From Dawidia cretensis (GTDB lineage Bacteria; Bacteroidota; Bacteroidia; Cytophagales; Cyclobacteriaceae), in assembly GCF_018598175.1 (NCBI RefSeq), contig NZ_JAHESE010000036.1:1-64000 (forward strand): a stretch of DNA of 64,000 nt, given 5' to 3'. The notes beneath the pieces are model-generated. The model saw only the letters and a list, made by a program, of their open reading frames with translations. It was not told the origin of the DNA and did not search any database. Below are positions 1-6,885 of the stretch, in pieces. A program made the translations under genes and the position numbers. Each line of letters opens with the position of its first letter. The stretch's first letter is position 1.

Positions 1-94
1 TGGAAGCGCAATGAAGCGAGAGCTTCACGTTGCGTTTTACGAGAATCTCAGGCTGAAATGCCTGGGTTTACTTACCAGTGAGTGATGGGGATTT

Positions 95-121
95 CTGGCG
101 CGGGTGCAAGGCTCGCGCCAG
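95..121. repeat. Short hairpin of the CTGGCGC repeat family
   Basis: Perfect 8-bp inverted repeat CTGGCGCG / CGCGCCAG (95-102 and 114-121) around an 11-nt loop. The same CTGGCGC...GCGCCAG hairpin opens the longer repeats at 35.87 kb and 51.07-51.13 kb. Here the downstream half of that repeat is not recognisable, so this is a partial or diverged member. The first 94 bases of the window show no gene I can support. Confidence 0.5.
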
Positions 122-142
122 TGGCCCTGCAATTACTAAGAT

Positions 143-269
143 TGGGCCTGTAACACCCCCCTGGGATCGATACCAGATATTCTTCTAATTGTAGAAAATA
201 GAGCCATTTGGGAATAAATCGTATTAGTAGTAGGTAATGGCGTACAATCCAGGGGGGTGTTCGTGCCCT
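143..269. repeat. Large inverted repeat upstream of the hydroxyproline operon
   Basis: The left arm core at 152-167 (AACACCCCCCTGGGAT) is repeated as its reverse complement at 247-261 with one extra G. Weaker pairing continues outward (GGGC at 144 with GCCC at 265). The roughly 80-nt AT-rich interior shows no coding sequence. It could be a remnant of a small non-autonomous element or a structured leader. It ends at the putative -7 box of the downstream operon. What it does is unknown. Confidence 0.5.
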
Positions 270-276
270 ATTTTTG
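269..276 (+). promoter_or_regulatory. Candidate Bacteroidota -7 box for the hydroxyproline operon
   Basis: TATTTTTG fits the Bacteroidota sigma-A -7 consensus TAnnTTTG exactly and lies 27 nt before the ATG at 304. I do not see a convincing -33 TTG at the expected distance, so this rests on one box only. Confidence 0.35.
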
Positions 277-303
277 TCTATAGGTATTTTAACTATATTC
301 ATC

Positions 304-1242
304 ATGATCACATGGAAGGGAGTGTTTCCTGCGGTAACGACGAAGTTTACGGCAGATGACAAACTGGATTTTAAGACGTTTGAGAAAAATGTAGAGGCGC
401 AATTGAAGGCCGGCGTGCACGGCATCATCATTGGCGGAACGTTGGGAGAGTCCAGTGTGCTGTCGCCGGCAGAAAAGCAGGAGCTGTTGAAGTTCACGGT
501 GCAAACCGTGGGTGGACGGGTGCCCGTTGTCCTCAACATCGCAGAAGGCGCGACACGCGACGCCGTGCAGATTGCCGAGCGCGCGCAGAAGAACGGCCTG
601 GACGGCCTCATGCTGTTGCCTCCCATGCGGTATAAATCCGACCACCGCGAGACCGTCACCTATTTTAAGACCATTGCCGGGGCCACCGACCTGCAGATCA
701 TGATCTATAACAATCCCGTCGACTACAAAGTAGACGTGACGCTGGATATGTTCGAAGACCTGGCCGAAAGCAAAAACATCGATGCCGTAAAGGAATCGAC
801 GCGCGACGTAGTAAATATCACGCGCATGGTGAATCGCTTTGGCGATCGCTTCAGCATCATGAGCGGTGTGGATACACTGGCGATGGAGAGCCTGGTCGTG
901 GGCGCCAATGGCTGGGTAGCCGGGCTGGTGTGCGCCTTTCCCGAAGAGACAGTAGCGATTTATAACCTGGTGAAGGAAGGCCGTATTCAGGAGGCCGTGG
1001 AGATCAACCGCTGGTTTATGCCGCTGCTGGAGCTGGATACGTTTGCCAAACTGGTGCAGTATATTAAGCTGGCGGAAGCCGAAGTGGGCCTGGGCACGGA
1101 GACGGTGCGTGCACCGCGACTGATATTGGCGGGCGAGGAGCGTACGGAGGTATTAACGATCATCCGCGAGGCGCTGAAGAAACGACCCGTGCTGCCGCGC
1201 AGCAATGGCCAGTCCGTTAGACCTACCGCGATCACCCAATGA
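304..1242 (+). CDS. lhpC: DapA/NanA-family lyase, probable pyrroline-4-hydroxy-2-carboxylate deaminase (hydroxyproline catabolism)
   Basis: A class I aldolase-type TIM barrel of 312 residues, a normal length for the dihydrodipicolinate synthase family. Visible motifs are GGTLGES (44-50), YNNP with the catalytic Tyr135, and the Schiff-base lysine K163 in DAVKES. The family alone does not fix the substrate. Here the gene opens an operon whose other members are a hydroxyproline epimerase, a D-amino-acid-type oxidase and a semialdehyde dehydrogenase. The likely reaction is therefore deamination of delta1-pyrroline-4-hydroxy-2-carboxylate to 2,5-dioxopentanoate plus ammonia in the cytosol, the LhpC role in Pseudomonas. 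I chose the ATG at 304 because the protein then begins MITWKG as DapA relatives do; an in-frame start at 274 would add ten hydrophobic residues. Its stop overlaps the next start (ATGA), implying translational coupling. Confidence 0.85.
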   Translation: MITWKGVFPAVTTKFTADDKLDFKTFEKNVEAQLKAGVHGIIIGGTLGESSVLSPAEKQELLKFTVQTVGGRVPVVLNIAEGATRDAVQIAERAQKNGLDGLMLLPPMRYKSDHRETVTYFKTIAGATDLQIMIYNNPVDYKVDVTLDMFEDLAESKNIDAVKESTRDVVNITRMVNRFGDRFSIMSGVDTLAMESLVVGANGWVAGLVCAFPEETVAIYNLVKEGRIQEAVEINRWFMPLLELDTFAKLVQYIKLAEAEVGLGTETVRAPRLILAGEERTEVLTIIREALKKRPVLPRSNGQSVRPTAITQ

Positions 1243-2717
1243 TGGGCCCGGAACAGCTCGACAACGTACTGCAGCAGGCTGCGCAGGCGTTTGATGTGTA
1301 CCGTGTGGTGGGTGGCGCCCGCAAGGCTGCATTCCTGGAAGCGATTGCCGCCGGTATAGAAGCGATTACCGACGAGCTGGTGCCCCTGGCGCAAGCGGAG
1401 ACACACTTGCCCGAAGCACGTCTACGCGGCGAGATCGGGCGCACGACGGGCCAGCTACGTGCTTTTGCCGCGTTGGTGGCCGAAGGACATTGGGTGCAGG
1501 CAACGATCGACACCGCGCGGCCGGAGCGCAAGCCCCTGGCGAAGCCCGACCTGCGCAAAATGCTGGTGCCGCTCGGACCGGTGGTGGTCTTTGGCGCGAG
1601 CAATTTCCCCTTTGCCTTTTCCACGGCGGGGGGCGATACTGCGTCGGCCCTGGCAGCGGGATGTTCCGTGATTGTAAAGAGTCACCCGGCGCATCCGCGC
1701 ACGTCCGCACGGGTGGCGGCGGTAATCACCACGGTGGCCCGGGCGACCGGTATGCCGGCCGATGTATTCCAACACATCGAAGACTCCAGCATCGAGGTAG
1801 GGCAACAACTTGTAACACACCCCGTGACACAGGCCGTGGCCTTTACTGGCTCACAGCAAGGCGGCATGGCGTTGTATCGTCTCGCCGCGCAACGGCCTGA
1901 TCCAATCCCGGTGTTTGCCGAAATGGGCAGTGTCAATCCCGTCGTCGTATTGCCGGAGATAATAAAGACTAACACGGCATTGCCGACTATACTGGCCGCA
2001 TCCATCGTACAGGGCGTCGGACAGTTTTGTACCAACCCCGGGTTGCTGTTTATTTTACGTGGCGACGGGCTGGGTGGTTTTCTGACGGCGCTGGGCGATG
2101 CCATTCACAACAGTGCGCCGGGCACGATGCTCCACACCGGCATTGCTAAAAACTATAGTATAAAAAAGGCGAATGCCACGGCACAGGCCGGTGTAGAAGT
2201 CCTCGGTACCGCGATGAATGCACACGACGACACCCAGGGCGTACCGACGGTGGCACGTGTACATGCGCGTGATTTTATCCGTAATCCGGCACTGCACGAA
2301 GAAGTTTTTGGACCTTTCTCCCTCGTGATCACCTGTGATAGTATAGACGAGCTGCGAGAAGCGCTGGCAGCCTTGCCGGGGCAGCTCACGACGTCGCTGT
2401 TTGGAACAACCGCAGAGTTGGGACAACAGGCAGGCCTGGTGGCGGCGTTACAAAAACGGTGTGGACGAATGATCTTTAACGGTGTGCCCACGGGCGTAGA
2501 GGTTTGCAAAGCCATGCAGCACGGCGGGCCGTTTCCGGCGACCACCGATGCGCGGTTTACATCCGTGGGTACGGATGCGCTCTACCGCTTTGTGCGGCCG
2601 TTCAGTTACCAGGATGCGCCGGAAGCTCTGTTGCCGCCGGAGCTGCGCAACGATAATCCGCAGCGGATCCTTCGATGTATAGACAATAAATGGACTACTG
2701 AATCGGTCCTGGCATGA
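1239..2717 (+). CDS. Aldehyde dehydrogenase, probable 2-oxoglutarate semialdehyde (2,5-dioxopentanoate) dehydrogenase
   Basis: An NAD(P)-dependent aldehyde dehydrogenase of 492 residues. The cofactor region GASNFPFAF (119-127) includes the catalytic-site Asn122, AFTGSQQGG (201-209) is the nucleotide-binding turn, Glu228 in EMGS is the general base, and Cys264 in GQFCTNPG is the nucleophile. The GQFCTNPG and EMGSVNP motifs are typical of the alpha-ketoglutarate semialdehyde dehydrogenase branch. It would oxidise 2,5-dioxopentanoate to 2-oxoglutarate, feeding hydroxyproline carbon into the TCA cycle. It starts inside the stop codon of the upstream deaminase gene (4-bp overlap) and is followed after 28 nt by the epimerase gene. 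The same enzyme class also serves pentose and glucarate pathways, so substrate assignment leans on the operon. Confidence 0.88.
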   Translation: MMGPEQLDNVLQQAAQAFDVYRVVGGARKAAFLEAIAAGIEAITDELVPLAQAETHLPEARLRGEIGRTTGQLRAFAALVAEGHWVQATIDTARPERKPLAKPDLRKMLVPLGPVVVFGASNFPFAFSTAGGDTASALAAGCSVIVKSHPAHPRTSARVAAVITTVARATGMPADVFQHIEDSSIEVGQQLVTHPVTQAVAFTGSQQGGMALYRLAAQRPDPIPVFAEMGSVNPVVVLPEIIKTNTALPTILAASIVQGVGQFCTNPGLLFILRGDGLGGFLTALGDAIHNSAPGTMLHTGIAKNYSIKKANATAQAGVEVLGTAMNAHDDTQGVPTVARVHARDFIRNPALHEEVFGPFSLVITCDSIDELREALAALPGQLTTSLFGTTAELGQQAGLVAALQKRCGRMIFNGVPTGVEVCKAMQHGGPFPATTDARFTSVGTDALYRFVRPFSYQDAPEALLPPELRNDNPQRILRCIDNKWTTESVLA

Positions 2718-2745
2718 ACCTGATCCTTATCTTGTAGAAGCGACC

Positions 2746-3750
2746 ATGAAGAAGACATTTTTTTGTATCGATGCCCACACCTGCGGCAACCCGGTGCGGT
2801 TGGTGGCCGGCGGCGGACCGACCCTGGAAGGCAAAAACATGAGCGAGAAGCGGCAGCACTTCCTGCGCGAATACGACTGGATTCGCAAAGGATTGATGTT
2901 CGAGCCACGCGGTCACGACATGATGAGCGGCAGTATACTGTATCCGCCGTGCGACCCGCAGAACGATGTGGCCGTACTGTTCATTGAGACCAGCGGCTGT
3001 TTGCCGATGTGCGGACACGGTACCATCGGCACGGTAACGATCGCCATCGAAGAGGGACTTGTGGTACCCAAACAACCGGGCGTGCTGAATGTCGAGGTAC
3101 CCGCCGGACTGATCCGTATTGAATATACCCAGCGCGAAAGCGACAATAAAGTAACGTCGGTTAAAATCCGGAACATCAAATCCTTCCTGGCGGCGGAGAA
3201 TCTCACCGCCGAATGCCCGGACCTCGGCGAGCTGCGGCTCGACGTATCATACGGTGGGAACTTCTACGCCATCGTCGACGTGCAGGAGAACTTCCCGGGC
3301 CTGGAACATTTCCGCGCCGAGCAGCTCATCGGCTGGAGCCGCGAGCTGCGCAAGAACATCAACGCGAAGTATACTTTCGTTCATCCCGAGAATCCTACCA
3401 TCAACGGCTGCAGCCACATCCTGTGGGCGGGACAGGTGATCGACCCTGCATCCACGGCACGCAATGCGGTGTTCTACGGCGACAAAGCCATCGACCGCTC
3501 GCCGTGTGGCACCGGCACCTCGGCACGCCTGGCGCAATGGTATGCCAAAGGGAAATTAAAACCAGGCGAGCCCTTTATCCACGAAAGCATTATCGGGTCG
3601 AAGTTTATCGGCAGGGTAGAAGAAGGCACTACGCTGGATGGCAAACCGGCGATTGTGCCCAGCATCGAAGGGTGGGCCGTGGTGACCGGGTATAATACCA
3701 TCATCATGGACGACAACGATCCCTATAAACACGGCTTCCAGGTAATTTAA
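2746..3750 (+). CDS. lhpA: 4-hydroxyproline 2-epimerase (proline racemase family)
   Basis: A 334-residue proline racemase-fold protein, the usual length. Both catalytic cysteines of the two-base mechanism are present: Cys89 in PMCGHG and Cys254 in SPCGTG. Having Cys at both positions favours a racemase/epimerase over trans-3-hydroxyproline dehydratase, which replaces one of them. The expected reaction is interconversion of trans-4-hydroxy-L-proline and cis-4-hydroxy-D-proline in the cytosol, the first committed step of the pathway. It lies 17 nt upstream of the D-amino-acid oxidase-like gene that would use its product. Proline racemase activity cannot be excluded from sequence alone, but the surrounding genes make hydroxyproline the likely substrate. 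Confidence 0.88.
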   Translation: MKKTFFCIDAHTCGNPVRLVAGGGPTLEGKNMSEKRQHFLREYDWIRKGLMFEPRGHDMMSGSILYPPCDPQNDVAVLFIETSGCLPMCGHGTIGTVTIAIEEGLVVPKQPGVLNVEVPAGLIRIEYTQRESDNKVTSVKIRNIKSFLAAENLTAECPDLGELRLDVSYGGNFYAIVDVQENFPGLEHFRAEQLIGWSRELRKNINAKYTFVHPENPTINGCSHILWAGQVIDPASTARNAVFYGDKAIDRSPCGTGTSARLAQWYAKGKLKPGEPFIHESIIGSKFIGRVEEGTTLDGKPAIVPSIEGWAVVTGYNTIIMDDNDPYKHGFQVI

Positions 3751-3767
3751 CAGCGCGACAGAGCGGC

Positions 3768-5015
3768 ATGAAACATATAGCAGTAATCGGCGGTGGTGTA
3801 ATCGGACTCAGCACCGCATATTATTTACAACAGGCGGGGCATCGTGTTACCGTCTTTGAGAAAGGCAGGCTCGACGAGACCTGCTCCATCGGCAATGCCG
3901 GTATGGTCGTGCCCAGTCACATCGTGCCGCTGGCCGCGCCGGGCATGATTGCCAAAGGCATCCGGTGGATGTTTAATGCCAGGAGCCCTTTCTATGTACG
4001 CCCGCGCCTGCGCGGCGACCTGATCAAGTGGGGCCTGAAGTTTTATAATCACGCCAACGCCGAGCACGTACACCGTTCTGCACCGTTGCTGAAGGAAATT
4101 AGCCTGATGAGCAAAGACCTGTTCCGCCAACTGAAGCAAGCCGGAGAATTTGACTTCGGTTACGAAGAGCGCGGCTTGCTGATGTTGTTCCAGACGGCTG
4201 AAACGGAAAGGGAGGAGATCGAAGCTGCCCACCTGGCCAACCGCCACGGTGTGAAAGCAGAAATACTGACCCTGGCCGATGTGCAGAAACTGGAACCCGA
4301 CGTACGCGTAACAGCCCGCGGCGGAGTATACTTTCCCGGCGATGCGCAGTTGATACCACAGCAGTTGGTCGGCGGCCTGGCGGCCCATCTTCGTCAAAAC
4401 GGTGTAACAATCCACACCAACCAGGGTGTTGAAACGATCCGCACGGAGAATGACCGCATTGTACACATTGTAACAGGAGGTGTGCCACAAGATTTTGACG
4501 AGTATATCATCGCTGCGGGCGCGTGGTCCGGCGAAGTATGCGCGCAGCTCAACCTGGGCCTGCCCATGCAATCGGGCAAAGGCTATAGCTTTACCTTGCA
4601 AGATGTCCCCAAAAACATTCGCATTCCTACACTGTTGCTGGAAGGCCGCGTAGCCGTAACCCCCATGGGCAACACGCTGCGCTTTGGTGGAACCATGGAA
4701 ATTGCCGGCACCGACCGATCGGTGAACATGAACCGTGTGCAGGGCATTGTAGAAACGATTCCGAAATACTACCCCGACATGAACGTCGGTATACCGGATG
4801 TCAAAACGGTGTGGAGCGGCCTGCGTCCGTGCTCACCCGATGGGTTGCCCTATATCGGCCGCTCGCGGCGGTATAAAAACCTGGTATTGGCCACCGGCCA
4901 CTCCATGATGGGCATCAGTCTGGCGCCGGCTACGGGCAAGCTTGTCAGTGAGATCGTAGACAATGCGCCAACAAGCATGGACATTACAGCCTTTGATCCG
5001 GAACGGTTCGATTGA
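3768..5015 (+). CDS. lhpB: FAD-dependent D-amino-acid oxidoreductase, probable D-hydroxyproline dehydrogenase
   Basis: A 415-residue DAO/DadA-type flavoprotein. The Rossmann dinucleotide motif IGGGVIGLSTAYYL occupies residues 6-19, and the C-terminal FAD-contact region reads GLRPCSPDGLPYIG followed by GHSMMG. It probably oxidises cis-4-hydroxy-D-proline to delta1-pyrroline-4-hydroxy-2-carboxylate, supplying the DapA-family deaminase encoded first in the operon. It is the last gene of the four-gene unit; 123 nt separate its stop from the end of the convergent AbiE toxin gene. A general D-amino-acid dehydrogenase (DadA) role is the main alternative. No hydroxyproline transporter or operon-specific regulator is visible beside it. 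Confidence 0.83.
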   Translation: MKHIAVIGGGVIGLSTAYYLQQAGHRVTVFEKGRLDETCSIGNAGMVVPSHIVPLAAPGMIAKGIRWMFNARSPFYVRPRLRGDLIKWGLKFYNHANAEHVHRSAPLLKEISLMSKDLFRQLKQAGEFDFGYEERGLLMLFQTAETEREEIEAAHLANRHGVKAEILTLADVQKLEPDVRVTARGGVYFPGDAQLIPQQLVGGLAAHLRQNGVTIHTNQGVETIRTENDRIVHIVTGGVPQDFDEYIIAAGAWSGEVCAQLNLGLPMQSGKGYSFTLQDVPKNIRIPTLLLEGRVAVTPMGNTLRFGGTMEIAGTDRSVNMNRVQGIVETIPKYYPDMNVGIPDVKTVWSGLRPCSPDGLPYIGRSRRYKNLVLATGHSMMGISLAPATGKLVSEIVDNAPTSMDITAFDPERFD

Positions 5016-5138
5016 ACTTGTCGGCGACTAATGTAAAATCTTTGAATTTTGATGATTGCAGACTTTTCTTGTCAAGTGCCCTTGAGAAGCGAATCTTTGG
5101 GGTTCTTGAATTCTATTCCAGGGGCCTAAAATAATTGC

Positions 5139-6056
5139 TCAATTTTCGAGCCATGGCCCCGGAGCAGTCCAGATATAGTCGGTCTTATCGTTGGTCAAAA
5201 TTATGTTAATGATGGGCATGATGAATTTTTCAATGCTTGTAACAATTTCTTCAAAGGATTCGGGAATGTATTTCTGATCGAGCTTCTTCCGGAAAGCCTG
5301 CCACTGGATTTGCTTAAAAGCGATGAATTCTCTACTGAAAGAACTGATCGTTGCTGGTATTTCTGTATCTCGATTTTCAAAAGTCAGGCGGATCGCGTTT
5401 GCCAGGTTGCTGCCGATGAAGTTAGAAGCTCTAGAGAGGAAATAAATGTCGTAAAAGTCTTTCATCCGGCTGTTTGCATCGCCGAGGTAGACCAATGCTT
5501 GCAGTTTTTCAGCGATGGCACTCTCCCTGCTATAACAAAGCATTTCGCCAGGTGGGAAATTAAGGGTTTCCGGTAATCTACTTTTCATAGGTGCCGGATA
5601 GACGATGTCCCCGAAACCGATATCTATTTGCATGGAGACCTTCGCGCCATCCAATTTCCCAATGAATTTCACGCGCACACCCTGATAGTCGGCGTCTTCC
5701 GTGATTCGTTCCATGGTAACTGTTTCGGGCGAAAAAACAAATCCATCAGGCTCTACGTCCAGGGCCATCACTTCTTGAATAATGGTCGTAATGGATTCTA
5801 AATCGTTTCTGGTGTCTTTTGCCAGCATATCGATGTCCCGGGTTGCACGTTGCTCGTTAATACTCCATACGCGAAGCATCAGTGCTCCTTTCAGGATAAA
5901 ATAGCTTGCGCTATTGGATTTCGACCAACGATACAAGAAACGATCCATGGCAGCATATTGCAATAGTTCATCGAAAGGCCGTTTATCCTTGCGAGCTTGC
6001 AGCATCAATCGCTCACGGACTGAAGCGGCTATATTTTTGATAGGTTTGTTGCTCAT
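5139..6056 (-). CDS. AbiEii/AbiGii-family nucleotidyltransferase toxin
   Basis: A 305-residue protein of the nucleotidyltransferase superfamily. The first motif KGALMLR starts at K56, the metal-binding DxD is D74/D76 in RATRDIDML, and the later stretch REsaiAEKLQALVYLG followed by SRMKDFYDIYFL matches the AbiEii C-terminal signature. AbiEii toxins transfer nucleotides to cellular RNA targets (shown for tRNA acceptor stems in MenT relatives) and cause reversible growth arrest or phage abortive infection. Its ATG overlaps the stop of the upstream AbiEi-like gene by 4 bp, the classical antitoxin-toxin order. Length and all motifs look intact, so I expect an active toxin. Confidence 0.85.
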   Translation of the reverse strand: MSNKPIKNIAASVRERLMLQARKDKRPFDELLQYAAMDRFLYRWSKSNSASYFILKGALMLRVWSINEQRATRDIDMLAKDTRNDLESITTIIQEVMALDVEPDGFVFSPETVTMERITEDADYQGVRVKFIGKLDGAKVSMQIDIGFGDIVYPAPMKSRLPETLNFPPGEMLCYSRESAIAEKLQALVYLGDANSRMKDFYDIYFLSRASNFIGSNLANAIRLTFENRDTEIPATISSFSREFIAFKQIQWQAFRKKLDQKYIPESFEEIVTSIEKFIMPIINIILTNDKTDYIWTAPGPWLEN

Positions 6057-6658
6057 GCCAAGGATTCGATATACGGTCTCATAACGTTTGTGACACGGCA
6101 GACATCAGCATAGTATGTAATCGCTTTCATATTCATTTTCTTCTTTGAACGGTATAGCTTTAGTGCTTCCAGGGCAACATCCATACCTATTTGATTGCGA
6201 AATTTAAAACAATCTGCCAGTGTTTTTTCAGCACTGTATATTTTAGTCTCAATACCGTCTATCGTATGCGATTCGATTCCATCGTGAAAAGCCTTGCCTG
6301 AAAATCGATATATGGCCAGCGGTGGATATTCCAGCATGGGAGCTCTGGCTGATCGCTCAATGGCGATGTATATTTTATGAGGTATTTGTGTTGTAATGTC
6401 ATGAAATGAAAGCGCTGAGATCAGGCAGATCACGGCCTTCGGGACTCGCGTGGCAACGGTGAAAAAATCTGGGCTAGAAAGCGGCTCATTATCTGTAAGA
6501 CGATAGATGCCCCGCGAGGTAAGCTCCAGCTTACCTTCCAGGATCAGTTCGCTAAGGGTGCGTGATTGGATACCGGAGGCTATCGCCTCTTTCGCTCGAA
6601 TCGTGCCTCCTCCTTGCCGGATAATAGCAAGTGCCCTTTCTGCAGTTACGTCTTTCAT
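6053..6658 (-). CDS. AbiEi-family antitoxin / transcriptional repressor
   Basis: A 201-residue protein with an N-terminal winged-helix region (about residues 1-55, with SGIQSRTLSELILEGKL and RGIYRLTD) and an AbiEi C-terminal domain ending around EKTLADCFKFR and a helical tail. It is the cognate antitoxin of the downstream AbiEii toxin (4-bp overlap). In characterised AbiE systems this protein represses its own promoter by binding inverted repeats. A perfect 10-bp palindrome lies 22 nt upstream of its start (6681-6690) and could be such a site. The pair sits between the hydroxyproline operon and the arabinofuranosidase genes, as an inserted cassette would. Confidence 0.83.
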   Translation of the reverse strand: MKDVTAERALAIIRQGGGTIRAKEAIASGIQSRTLSELILEGKLELTSRGIYRLTDNEPLSSPDFFTVATRVPKAVICLISALSFHDITTQIPHKIYIAIERSARAPMLEYPPLAIYRFSGKAFHDGIESHTIDGIETKIYSAEKTLADCFKFRNQIGMDVALEALKLYRSKKKMNMKAITYYADVCRVTNVMRPYIESLA

Positions 6659-6680
6659 GTGATTTAAAATGTTAACACTT

Positions 6681-6690
6681 ATTTATAAAT
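6681..6690. promoter_or_regulatory. Palindromic candidate operator upstream of the abiE pair
   Basis: ATTTATAAAT is a perfect 10-bp palindrome, flanked by CTT and AAG that extend the symmetry imperfectly. It lies 22 nt upstream of the AbiEi start in an AT-rich stretch unlike the surrounding genes. Autoregulation through such repeats is known for AbiEi; binding here is inferred. Confidence 0.35.
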
Positions 6691-6885
6691 GTAAGCAAAA
6701 TACATCAAAATGACTTTGAATACTCCACTAGAATTTCTAATACCTGTTACTCACCTCGAGAACATTTTATCCCGGAAAATAGCGCAACCCCTGTCGGAGG
6801 GGTAAAATCCTACCGGCAGTTGATAATATCGACCAAAACCGATGTCGGGATTCGGGGTAAGTTTGGAATACCATCGAACGGACCT

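Noticed and set aside
1-94. Tail of an upstream coding gene entering the window
   Set aside because: Short open frames exist in more than one frame but none has a recognisable protein feature, and the region adjoins hairpin repeats.
5139-6658. A larger phage-defence island around AbiE
   Set aside because: The flanking genes are metabolic, and no restriction, retron, CBASS or CRISPR genes are nearby.
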